NCBI GenBank assembly: GCA_037178975.1
Contig: JASJZH010000003.1
Span: 2,046,001-2,110,000, forward strand
Direction of reading: 5' to 3'
Source of the DNA: Oscheius tipulae
Taxonomy: Eukaryota; Nematoda; Chromadorea; Rhabditida; Rhabditidae
DNA length: 64,000 nt
Every line of letters begins with the position of its first letter. Position 1 is the stretch's first letter. The translations under genes and the position numbers were made by a program. Under the pieces are notes generated by a model. That model did not search any database and was not told where the DNA came from. It saw only the letters and a program-made list of their open reading frames with translations. Shown here one piece after another: positions 23,089-32,911 of the stretch.

Positions 23089-23275
23089 TTAAGAGGGCAG
23101 ATGTATGTCAAAACGGGACCTGACATCAGGGATCTTCGGGTCGCGGTAACGATAGCAGTTCCATTCTTTCCTGAACTTTGTACACTTATCCACAACGAAT
23201 ACCTACCTCTTCAAATCGTATTGATTAATGACCCAAACCACTTCATCCGTTCCCAAGTACAATTGGTTGACTTCA
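23089..23275 (-). CDS. Partial minus-strand gene, unrecognised
   Basis: Two exons join in phase across a 36-nt intron: about 23207-23275 (EVNQLYLGTDEVVWVINQYD) and 23089-23170 (KEWNCYRYRDPKIPDVRSRF, ending HLPS-stop). The sequence is rich in aromatic and charged residues and looks like a folded domain end, but no family is recognised. Upstream exons on the minus strand between 23300 and 23680 were suspected and could not be joined. Confidence 0.4.
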
Positions 23276-23689
23276 CTTCAAGGATATGTCAAGTGGCAGA
23301 CAACAGTATCCTTGGGAAACCTGCAAGTTTTCTGTCGCCAAACCGAAATCTATTTTGAAGCTACTAGAGTTTTGAATAGGTAATTTTAGAGCACATTCTG
23401 TGAAACGAACCGCTGGAACTGTTAGGACATAGAAAGGCCGGTGGCCAAATATATCATACCAAGCTTCTAGGCCGATTCTGAACTCTTTAGATTTTCTCTG
23501 CTTGCATCCTCTGGTACTTCATCGACTGCTAGTGATTGTAAACGAGGCAGTGAGCAGACATCACAAACCTGGCCGACCAGGTAGATCAGCAAAAATCAAA
23601 AAAGACACAAGTTCCAGGAAGAAAAATTCTTCTCTATTACACAACAAAGAGCGTGATAACTTTATTAGGGGAAATGACAGGCATCTGGC

Positions 23690-23933
23690 TTACTTCTTGC
23701 CCAAGCCCAGATTCAATCCGGTTCCTCCAGTTGGAGTCTGAAGACCAGTATTGGCTCCAATTCCTCCTTGTCCTACTCCAAGTCCGGTCTGAGTTCCGAC
23801 GTCAGCAAGATTGCCTGAAACACAAAATAAATGCTGGCAAAGAGGGATACTGACTTCCTAGAACGACTCCGAGCTGTCCAAAAGACTGGGCGATAAGGCA
23901 GAAAGCAGCGAAAATGACAGCGAAGAAGTTCAT
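23690..23933 (-). CDS. Small secreted Gly-rich peptide, 67 aa, 2 exons
   Basis: Exon 1 23855-23933 and exon 2 23690-23814 join in phase. The product starts with a signal peptide (MNFFAVIFAAFCLIAQSFG) and continues as a short mature peptide rich in Gly, Asn and Thr (TGLGVGQGGIGANTG, NLGLGKK end). A TATAAAA lies about 35-40 bp upstream on the minus strand. It forms a head-to-head pair with the plus-strand paralogue at 24203: both have a first exon of exactly 79 nt and the same intron phase. Function unknown; secreted Gly-rich peptides of nematodes are often epidermal or antimicrobial, which is only an analogy here. Confidence 0.7.
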
Positions 23934-24162
23934 TTAGTTCGAGTGTTGTTTTCGAATCAATTCGACCCGTTTTTATAGGTCAGGTATTATCTTCCAACGT
24001 CACTATCCATTTTATCAAATTCTATCCGGAAAAACAGCATCACGGTGGCGAAAAGTCAGTGTCCTTGGAATTTGTTTTCAAATGAACTGTTTGTTCAATC
24101 GTACTGACCAAGGCTGAAGGTTAACAAACATACTTTTGGCTTTCTATCGTTCTCCAGGGTAG

Positions 24163-24170
24163 TATATACG
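24163..24170 (+). promoter_or_regulatory. TATA-like box for the 24203 peptide gene
   Basis: TATATACG lies about 35-40 bp before the start codon, mirroring the TATAAAA on the other strand near 23968-23975. Together they mark a compact divergent promoter of about 270 bp. Confidence 0.45.
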
Positions 24171-24202
24171 AACATTCAAACGATTGAAACATTCAACTCA
24201 TC

Positions 24203-24432
24203 ATGAACTTGTACGCTCTTCTCGTCGCTGCCCTTTGCCTCATCGTCGGAGCCTTCGCTCAAGCCGGAGTTGGGCTTACTGGTAATATATAGTTCAAGAT
24301 TCTAAAACGTTATCCGATTTAGGTAATGCTGCTGGAGTCGGAGCTGGTCAGGGAGGGCTGCTAGATCGTCGGGTCAATGAATGGAAAATAGAGAAGGCAA
24401 AAGCTAATGATACCGTACTTCTTCTAATATAA
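24203..24432 (+). CDS. Paralogous small secreted peptide, probably truncated by a repeat
   Basis: Exon 1 24203-24281 (79 nt) and exon 2 24323-24432 join in phase, 62 aa. Signal peptide MNLYALLVAALCLIVGAFA, then AGVGLTGNAAGVGAGQGG, clearly related to the minus-strand neighbour (GVGQGGIGAN). After GQGG the similarity stops and the frame runs into unrelated sequence (LLDRRVNEWK...) ending at TAA. That downstream sequence contains TATAAGCACTGCTCTAA, which recurs near 24870, so a repeat seems to have replaced the original 3' end. Confidence 0.6.
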
Positions 24433-25608
24433 GCACTGCTCTAACAGAAGAAAGCACCTCGAAAGGAGCGGTAATTTAAAGTTTTTTTGGTTTCGAAAAT
24501 TTGCAATGGACGACTCAGAGCATCGTCTTCGGAGGGCTCATAATGAGCGGGATAGGAGGAATAAGCATACCATTTTTTCTACTTCCTTAAAGATTCCATT
24601 AAACAGGTAGATCGACGTCGAGAGGTTGCGCGAGAACGTCAGCGCCAAAACAGGTAATACCTTTTCGCTGTTATCAGCATATTGACATGGAGACCGCGAG
24701 GTTGAAGAACCGAAAGGTCGATAGACAGGGGTCAAAGAGCCATAGAGACAAAACTACAGGGAATAGAGAGGAAGAGTCGAAGATATTGAAAGATAGGTAG
24801 ATTAGCAGGCTGGGAGAGAGCTAGGAAACATAGAAACCGGGAAATAGTTTGCCACATTTCTTCGGAAATTATAAGTACTGCTCTAATATAGTCACCCCAA
24901 AACGGGAAGGTTAAAAAATAGAAGCACAGTGCTTATCCTAGAAGAAATATGCTATTCGAGAAAGATGAGCCACGAGGAGGCCACGTTCAGTTCCGTCTGG
25001 AAGTTACAGTCGCCCAATAGGAGAGTATCTCACGTTGGTCTCCTTCCCCTTCGTCCTATACCCTTTGCCCTGGTTCTTGACCGAGTACTTCTTCTCCGCC
25101 CTACGTCTTATACTCTCTTCAGAGGACGGACAATTTCGTCCAGACGAACTTTCATAGGATTTTCGGTAGAGTGAAGCGGAGAAAGTTCAAGAGAAGGATC
25201 CGAATTAATTACAAAAAGTACAACCAGTTTTCTACGCAAGCTCATTCAGTGAATACAAAAACACAGTGGAGACAAGACAAGGAAATTCAAGATGTTAAAC
25301 AGTTTCTAGATTATAAGCGCTGTTTATAAAGTTGGCCTGATACAATGGACTGACCCCACTGCTATATAGTGCTGAATCAGCATCTGATAATGGCTCGGAA
25401 GAGACATGGTCAGAGAGAGATGGGGAATCTATGCTTGAAATACACAGGTTTTTCAGCAACGTTTAGTCGAGGTGGATCCATCGCGAGGTGGATGGTCTTG
25501 TCTGGAAGACATCGAATGTCTTTCAGAGAGTTCTCTGACAGGGCCATAGAGCAGCGGTACTTTAAATGAAGCCAGCAACTCATTTACAAAAACATTTCAT
25601 TGTCTGTT
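24433..25608. repeat. Intergenic repeats
   Basis: No gene supported. TATAAG.ACTGCTCTAA recurs at about 24427 and 24870. The stretch at about 25015-25110 resembles 13095-13180 (GGAGAGTA..., TTCGTCCT.TA.CCTTTGCC), so both are copies of a dispersed repeat. Confidence 0.45.
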
Positions 25609-25945
25609 TCAGTATCCACTCGGGTAGTAGCCCTGGTTGCTGTACACATTTGGGTTGTTGTACTGTTGTGTCTGTTGATTACTGTACAAGTTCGGGTTGT
25701 ACTGTGTCTGTTGACTATAGGCCTGTCCCGAAGGGTTCTGACTCCGTCCGTAGTACTCAGAAGAATCCATAGAGTTATCTCCGAAGCCACGATAGCCATT
25801 GTTCCACATCGTTGGATAGGTTCTATTCCCGTTTAACAGTAGTCAGGAGAACTTACTGCTGGTTCATTTGCTGAGTCTGAACAGGGCCAGCACTGACAGA
25901 AGAAACCAGAAGAACAGAGAGGACGAAGGCTGGGAGAGAGTGCAT
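25609..25945 (-). CDS. Small secreted Tyr/Asn/Gln-rich protein, 100 aa, 2 exons
   Basis: Exons 25857-25945 and 25609-25822 join in phase across a 34-nt intron. Signal peptide MHSLPAFVLSVLLVSSVSAG, then a mature part rich in Gln, Asn and Tyr (SQQTQYNPNLYSNQQTQQYN, YYPSGY end). A TATATAT element lies about 32 bp upstream on the minus strand. The layout (short signal exon, second exon of about 200 nt with Tyr/Asn-rich repeats, about 100 aa) is the same as the gene at 30357-30697, suggesting one family of secreted, possibly cuticle or epidermal, low-complexity proteins. An in-frame upstream ATG at 26038 is less likely because the TATA box lies between. Confidence 0.7.
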
Positions 25946-26120
25946 GCCGGTGGCAGCCACTCTGGTGTCCACCAATATATACTCCTGGTCTTTCGGAACA
26001 AAGAGAATCGAGAGTCTGAGTGGCGGGCAGAGACACACAATGCTCAGAGATTAGAGGTAAGCGAAAGAGTCACTGAACAAATAGAGAAGTTTTGAGATTG
26101 AGACCAGGGGAGGTACAGGT

Positions 26121-27822
26121 TTATAAATACTTTGAGGCAAAGTCATTAACATAAACTCCGGTCGAATACCAGTCCTTGATGTCCAAATAGCTCTGGGTCG
26201 GTTGGGGAAAGACGGCCTCTGAGCCGCTGGCGGTTGTCACAGATTGTTGGGAATTGGGAAAAGTTCGCCATTACGGCTCTGGAAAGAGAGGCTATTGAGC
26301 GTGCTTCTGACAGGACAATGAACAAGGAATAAGGGCCATGGGACAGTACCTACCTGTTCCCTTTAGTCCATTCATAGAATGACAGGTACTCTTCCCTGTT
26401 CCCTTTTACCCTCTCCAGATATTTGACCATCTCCTCCAACGACCCAAAATCATCCACGGCAATGAAAGACTTTTCCGGGATCTTCAATCCTCCGTAGATT
26501 TTCCTCTGCATTACAATTGGCACCGCGTAGTTATACCGCAGTGGATTAACAAACTTCTCAGTCACGTAGTCCTTACAGTTCGAGTTCTCAAAGGCCAGAT
26601 AGAAGTAGTGCTCTTTCAGAGTCTCGACAGCACACTCTGCGTAGTTGTCCTGATAACGACCACAGTTGGGAATCGAGGAGGAATTGAACTCGGAGCAGTC
26701 ACCGAAGATGTCAATGGCCAGTCCCAGCTTTTGGAGAGCTCTTGCGATATCATGCCTTCGGTTTTTAGCGTTGCAGTTAGAGACCATCCATGCTGAGGAG
26801 AGAGATGTGTTCTTCATCTTCCAAAGCACATCGAGATCAACAGACTCTTCTGGTTGTCTCGGGACCAGAGTTATAGGAATGATTGGAAAGTCGGCATCGG
26901 TACGATATTCTACTGTCCAGTTAAGGGAGTCTGCAAGACAGGTAGAATACAAAGGGACTTAACGTCTTTCATAGCTTCTTCACGTCCGTAGCTTCTACTT
27001 TTTCCTATACACTGGACAGTTAAAAGAAGGCCTCGCACCTTTTCTGACACCCGCAGACAACGGAGTCTTGCTTGCAAATCTGTATCTCACTGTCTCTGGA
27101 TCAGATCTCACAAAGGTTCTAGTGTCTATGACTGTGTTTCGTTATTGTTACTAGCCAGCCGTCTCCTACGGCTTCGCCGTCTTTTTGCCTTCAGTGTGCA
27201 TCGGCGGCTGCGCCGCTTCGTAGTAACAAACAACTCCCAGTGGCTTCATTGCGAGAAAACTAAGTTTAGAACGGATTCAAAGTTGACTTGCCACCCAATT
27301 TAGGCAACAACTGTTTCTGAACAACAAAACTTGTGGGCAACATAGTTTTCAAGCTTTTGTTTCGAGCTCACGGACAGACAGACAGGAACCATTGCGCTTC
27401 AGTAATAGAGAGATAGCCTTTCTAAAAATTGAGGGCACATCTAACCAACCTACGTGCTTGTCTTCTTGGAAAACTTGTCAGACAGGAGTAGAGTACAGTA
27501 AAGAATGCAGGTTTACTGTTCGGGAAAGTTGCTCGGGAAGTTAGGACATTCGTTTAAAAAAAAGCCTATATAGTGGCTGTAAATCGTAGCCAGTCACAAA
27601 GTTTGAATAACCTCTCCTGCGTAGCGCCTTCTCGACTCACCTTTCCCAAAATCTCTGACCTCCTCATTGCTGAGACTCTCATAGCACATCCAAATGTCTA
27701 CCTTGGATGTATCCACAGTCATGCTACCCGGATCAAAGTCTCTGTTGTGGTACAGCCAGGCATCTAATTTCAATGGCTCTAAAGAACGTGGGCTGGAAGC
27801 ATGGAGAATCCTGTTACAAATC
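26121..27822 (-). CDS. Alpha-1,3-fucosyltransferase (GT10), 5' end missing
   Basis: Minus-strand exons 27641-27822 (LDAWLYHNRDFD.., VDIWMCYESLSN) and 26354-26930 join in phase. The second holds the GT10 core: AWMVSNCNAKNRR, LGLAIDIFGDC, YLAFENSNCKDYVTEKFVNP and AVPIVMQ. The enzyme would transfer fucose from GDP-fucose to GlcNAc in N-glycans in the Golgi. The end is ambiguous: an acceptor at 26227 gives a typical tail (QSYLDIKDWY, stop 26121-26123), whereas the stronger acceptor at 26279 enters another frame (FPTICDNRQ). The upstream exon with the membrane anchor was not found; exon 27641-27822 starts with the last base of a codon. A retrotransposon and an inverted copy of the start of that exon lie just upstream. 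Confidence 0.75.
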
Positions 27823-28099
27823 CTGTAAATAAACAACAAAAACAGTTTTTTTCTGAGTTATCTCTACTCTAGTTTCGCAATCCGTGCGCTTGCTTTCCAA
27901 GTCGCTCTACCAGCAGATCTACCTTTTGTGGAAAGAAAGGGGGGATCCGGTCCCAGCACTGACACAGAGTCTCCTTCTCGTCATGGGCTACAGGAGACGC
28001 CGATGATGCCGACTACGATCGTTTCCCGAGTAAGATCCAGAGAGCTGCGTACAATCGGACTGGTGGATCCTTATATAAAAAGCGGCTGCCTTTGGGGCG

Positions 28100-29580
28100 A
28101 ATGGTGTGAGTAAGGGTCAGAGCGCTGGAATCATGGGCCAGTCGAGATTTCCCAGAAAAAAATCAGAGGTATACAATAGTACTCGGAGAATGGAATGCCT
28201 CGGTAGGAACGCGTCGCCATCCACTAGAACAATTCATCGAAGATTACGGCTACAACAACCGAAACCGTCGAGGAGACCAGCTCGTCTCTATCTGTCAACA
28301 ACAAGGTAGGGATGTCGCTAACACCTTCTGTAAGCAACGATCTAGAAGAAAGTGGACCTGGAGATCGTCAAATGGGACTACTTCGAATGAGTACGACCTC
28401 TTCCTCGTCCGACGAACCACCAGAGTACGGAATGTCCATGTCATCAACCAGTTCAAATTCCGAAACGACCACCGCCTTGTCCGTCTCACGCTCGATCTGG
28501 AGACTAAGTTTCCAAGACGTAGACAACAGGCAACGAAGAAGGAGATGAACTGGCCACTATTCTGTTATGGCATCCAGGAGAGAAGAGAAACAATGGAGGA
28601 TCAAGATCCAGCAATCCAGTATCGTGACATTCGCGAAGTCTTCGATGTGTGCTGTGGCTACGGGAAAGATCCCACGCGCAGAAAGGCTCTCAGCCAACAC
28701 AAGACAACCTTTTCGACCAACGACGAGTTCTACTGGCCAAGGCTGACATTTCATCACGTCTTAGACTGGTGCAAACAAGTCACTGCGTATCGCCATTGTT
28801 TCGAATATTGAGAAGAATCTGCTTAACCGGTTTCACCAGACGCTTGCGTCCAAGCGGCTCTTCGATTATATATCAACTTCTGCGATCGGACAACTTCAAA
28901 AGAAGGACGGATCTCGAACTGTCAGCTCCCAAGATGTGCGAGATCGAGTGAAGGAATTCTTTGACGAGTTGTACCAACAAACGGCGAATGTGGTCCCGAT
29001 ACCCCAGCCCCTTCTAGAGGAAGTCCCACCATTACTCGGGGATGAGGTCTGGAAGCAACTACATCGGATGATGAAAATGGGAGCAGCCCCCGGACACGAC
29101 TCCATTACGACGATGCAGCTCCGAGTCGCGGAAATTGAGATGGTGTTTGGAATTCAATCAGCCCGTCAAACAAGCTGATGGGTTGAGGTAGCTGGCAGCC
29201 GTACAGAGACGACAGGAACGAAGAACAATGCTCGGTGTCACTCTTCTCGACCGCGTGAGGTTGAGGTCTTATCCTCAAGATGTTCGAAGAATGACCCAGC
29301 TCCCCGACATCCTGGACCTGGCTTGGAGGAGAAAGCTGAAGTGGGCAAGAAGAGCTGCTACGGTGGAGGGGGGTGGTCGAGAGCCACGGCTGAATGGATA
29401 CCCCTGCAGCGGCGCGTCATCGAAAGGCCCCGTATGAGATGGGAGGATGATCTAAGGAGAGCATCCGAGAGGATTGGAAGACCCCCTCCCCTCACCAACG
29501 TGGATACGAGCGGCAAGAATGGAGGCGAAGAGTAGTTATGGGAGCTTCAAGGGACCCAATCTAAGAGCCGCTTTAATACC
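28100..29580 (+). mobile_element. Decayed non-LTR retrotransposon (RTE-type)
   Basis: About 28168-28520 encodes, with shifts, an apurinic-type endonuclease (GEWNASVG, then RNDHRLVRLTL for the SDH region). 28545-28950 resembles the linker before reverse transcriptase (FFDELYQQTAN follows at 28945), and 29020-29120 reads EVWKQLHRMMKMGAAPGHDS, the start of the RT domain. The catalytic RT core is absent: after about 29155 the sequence jumps to the C-terminal region (ERTMLGVTLLDRVR at about 29220, RRKLKWARRAA at 29323, RMRWEDDLRRA at about 29435). It is an internally deleted, inactive copy. It lies next to the fucosyltransferase exons. Confidence 0.7.
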
Positions 29581-29663
29581 GTCAAATACAAATGTAAAAT
29601 CTGTTCAGCTGAGAAGTTGAAAACGCAGCCATTTAATAGATAAGTCAGAAAAAAACTGTTTTT

Positions 29664-29745
29664 TTTTATTTATTTACAGGATTTGTAACAGGATTCTTCA
29701 TCCTTCCAGCCCACAAATTTTTCTTCCGTTCTTTAGCGCCATTGA
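29664..29745 (+). repeat. Inverted partial copy of a fucosyltransferase exon
   Basis: ATTTATTTACAGGATTTGTA, then CAGGATTCTTCATCCTTCCA and GCCATTGAAATTA, reproduces on the plus strand the acceptor and first about 70 nt of the minus-strand exon ending at 27822, with a short insertion and several substitutions. The intron acceptor is included, so this was a DNA-level copy. Confidence 0.75.
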
Positions 29746-30356
29746 AATTATCGCGCGCGCTTATCTCTAGAACTTCTCTATAGTTTAGCCTATCTGTTTT
29801 CTAATGGTTAGACTTTCTCCCTCTACAAACCAGTCCTTCAGATTCGAGAAGCCTTCCTTCTTCTCATTCCTCTACTTCTAACATGTATCGTTTACAGTCA
29901 CTATGTAGGCTTTTTTTTAGAACTTTTTTTTTTTAGAACCTACCTCCCCGAGTAGTTTTCCCGAACAGTAAACGTGCATTTTTTACTGTATGTAGATCCT
30001 ATCAGACTGCGGTTTTTTGGTATTCTACTCCTTTCTGACAAGTTTGCCAGGAAGACCAATACGTACTTCTACCTATTTATTGGGTGTAGAATAAGGAAAT
30101 ACGAAGAAACTGTAGCTCTAAAGGGACCTGTTGGGTTTTAGACGAGGAAGTGTAGATCTTCGAATAGACCTTACTTTGCTGCAACGGCGGTTGGCTCCCT
30201 CATAGACGGCTCTACTGGAAGCAAAGATTGTTAGGATTCAAAGACAGCCAAATTCGGACAGTTCGGGATGAAAACGGACTGAGAGTTTTAGATCGCTCTT
30301 ACTGATATGCTTAACTACACAATTTATTAGAATCTCAATACAGGACAATATCTTGT
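29746..30356. other. Intergenic, nothing recognised
   Basis: T-rich sequence without a supported gene. Confidence 0.5.
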
Positions 30357-30697
30357 TTAACCTCTGGGAGTAGTGGTCATGTACATGTTCGAATTGTAAT
30401 TCATGTTGTTGTTCGGGTAGGGATTGTACATGCGGTTCTGGTTCGAGTTCGAGTTGTAGCCGTTGTTGTAAGAAGACGAGTCGTACATCTGGCTGTTGTC
30501 CATCATTCCGTAGGGGTACATCTGCATGTACTGCTGCTTCGAGAGCCATTGACCGTTCCTGAATGGCACAAAATTGGAGCACTTAGATCCTGAACTCACT
30601 GAGGGTCTCTGAACATTTGCTGTCCACTTCTGTCAGTTGGAGAGGCCAGGACGACTCCAAGAAGAGCGAGGGCACAGAGAGCGAAGAAGGTCTTCAT
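30357..30697 (-). CDS. Small secreted Tyr/Asn/Met-rich protein, 99 aa, 2 exons
   Basis: Exons 30600-30697 and 30357-30558 join in phase across a 41-nt intron. Signal peptide MKTFFALCALALLGVVLAS, then TDRSGQQMFRDPQNGQW and a low-complexity part of Tyr, Asn, Ser and Met (YNNGYNSNSNQNRMYNPYPN, MTTTPRG end). Same architecture as the gene at 25609-25945. A TATA-like TATAAAA lies about 40 bp upstream on the minus strand (near 30736). Function unknown; a secreted structural or epidermal role is inference. Confidence 0.75.
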
Positions 30698-32359
30698 GGC
30701 GGAAACTTGTTGGCCTCTGACTCTTTCTCCTGATTTTATAGTAACCTCTTGTTTGCTTTTTGTCGAACTAACATGGAGGACAAGGGTGAAAAAGTTTACT
30801 CAACTCTCGGCCACAGTACAAACTGTGCTGGCAAACAAGCAAGAGACCAAGGGCTACCGAAAATGAGTCAGATCCTGAGATCACCCAGAGATTGTCATTG
30901 TTTGCTCTGGAAAGATCACAGAAAGTAGGGATTGATCGGTTTAAAATATTTATCACTTTTCTGGTGATTGTATGATGGCTTGGAGGAAAAAGAGTGACTT
31001 CGAAGACTGGCTTCTTGATAACAAGGTAGCTATTGTCTCTGTTCGCTTGCAACAAACGTGGGAATAATTATGATTTACAAGAACAGAATGCTTCTCCGGC
31101 TGACTGACTGGCTAGAAGCTGACTAAAACCACTGAAATGAAACAGGCGTGAACTCGTATTGAATCACCTTGTGGCCATAACGTCTGAACAAAACGTAAGG
31201 ATTGCTTTCATCATTAAAGGTCAGAAGAAAAAAAGTTGCATACTTTCCAGTTCGTCAGTTGAAAACTGAGTATACAGTGAAGCAGTGTACTCTGCCTTCA
31301 TGTACAAAGGAAGGCGGACAGCAGAGATCTTTCTCATTATTCTCCAGAGCATTCACAGGTTATGAGCATAGTTGTGGCTGTTTCTTCGATTCACAGTATC
31401 CAGAATTTCTCAGTCTTACAACTAGGTTTGTTCTGTACCTAGGTGCTTGTCCATTAACTCCTGCACTGTCTTGTTAGCGTGAACTCGATGGAACTCTACT
31501 CATACATTCTCTCAATGTTGAGTCTATTCAATGATTCAGTCTATCTCCCAAGGCTCTCCAGATTTTCTTCCTATTCTTTTCCCAAGTTCAAAGATTGCCT
31601 CTACCTTCTTGAAGAAATCTTTCGGAGCGTGTTTGTTTTGCCACCTCGCGGATACACTTGTGCGTAAACAAACTACAGTACAGCTTTACCACAGAATGCC
31701 CAAGGAGTGAGTCATAAGCCGATCAAGTGATCTCAGAATACCAAGGCCACCTGTCCTCCGTTCCCTAGAGGACATGTGACGCAAGAATTCACTCGAGCCC
31801 TCCCAAAAATAGTTCTAATCAAGCCAAAATTGTTTTGACGCCCTGCACTTGTTCTCACCCTTTGTTAAAAACATGGGTGGTTGGGATGACGAAGATCAGG
31901 TAGTCTGATAGACAAGGGCAAGGATGAGTCAGTGGTCAGATAGTCAACATTCAGAGCCACGTGAATATCGTGAAATGGTTAAGAGTACAGGCGGTTTAGG
32001 CAATCTTGTGGCTATTTCAAAGGGTCCTATTCATAGTTGATCGACTATCTAAAGAAGTGAGAGTATGAGCCAAGTGAGTCTAAGAACTGTAAGAGTTAAG
32101 TAATTAAATGGTCCAGAGCCTAGAACCCAATGAAGTTACCAAACTGAGAGACACTTTATGTCCAAAGAACAGCCCTATTTGTGGTCTGCAGCAATCATTT
32201 TCACATAAAGGACTACCCCCAAAAGATTGCGTGGTGTTCATTGAGTTTCCGAATAGCATATGAAGAATTAATGGGTCATGCTGCGCCATCCCCGTCCAGT
32301 CTAATAAACGTCAACACAGAGAGCAGTAGCCGCTGTCTACCCGTTTTCGTCTCCTCACA
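30698..32359. other. Intergenic, nothing recognised
   Basis: Open frames here lack coherent features. The sequence just before 32360 could be the promoter of the following small secreted-protein candidate. Confidence 0.4.
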
Positions 32360-32595
32360 ATGAAAGTCCTCATCACACTCTTCCTTCTCCTCTTACCAAT
32401 GGTCTGTCCTTCTCGTATTCCCGATACAGTACCCCGTTCAGATTGCTCTCTCGACCACTGCCACTCCTTCCTCCTACCAGCTCAGTTTCAAGCCTCACGG
32501 CTTCAGCATACCCTACAGTCCACCTCATCACGAGAAGCGGGACGTGTCCCATGTGTTAAGGAAGATATTCCGCTGGAAAGACGACTATCCTCTGT
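32360..32595 (+). CDS. Candidate small secreted protein with a frame break or 28-nt intron
   Basis: The ATG opens a strong signal peptide (MKVLITLFLLLLPM). The downstream, coherent mature-like sequence lies in the +1 frame (YPVQIALSTTATPSSYQLSF, PYSPPHHEKRDV, LRKIFRWKDDYPL, stop TAA at 32593-32595). Removing 28 nt with GT and CAG ends (32402-32429) joins the two in phase, but this is shorter than any usual nematode intron; a frameshift is the alternative. The uninterrupted first frame runs to 32620. EKR suggests dibasic processing. AATAAA follows at 32628-32633. Confidence 0.4.
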
Positions 32596-32627
32596 AACTG
32601 TTCTTTCATTTCCGATATGATAATCGA

Positions 32628-32633
32628 ATAAAA
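32628..32633 (+). terminator. Polyadenylation signal AATAAA
   Basis: Canonical AATAAA 33 nt after the TAA of the small secreted-protein candidate. Confidence 0.5.
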
Positions 32634-32911
32634 ATGTCTGAGAACAGCTTGTCGGACCATAACGCTGGAGATAGGAGAATGCAGATTGAACAAAAAATGC
32701 GTTTCTGGTTTGGATTTTTGAGGCGAAAAAGAGATTTTTAAACTTTCTGATATTCTGGAAAGCTGTACAAGACATACTTCTGTGTTCAAAGCAGCCAGCA
32801 CTTTACGGAGAAAGAGACAGACTGTGTCCACCAGATCACAAAAAACCACCCCTATGATCTAACCGTTAGATGTAATGGTTAAAATTTATTGAGAAATACG
32901 TAGAGGGATCA

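Noticed and set aside
28295-28489. Minus-strand Arg-rich frame in the retrotransposon
   Set aside because: Antisense shadow of the endonuclease region.
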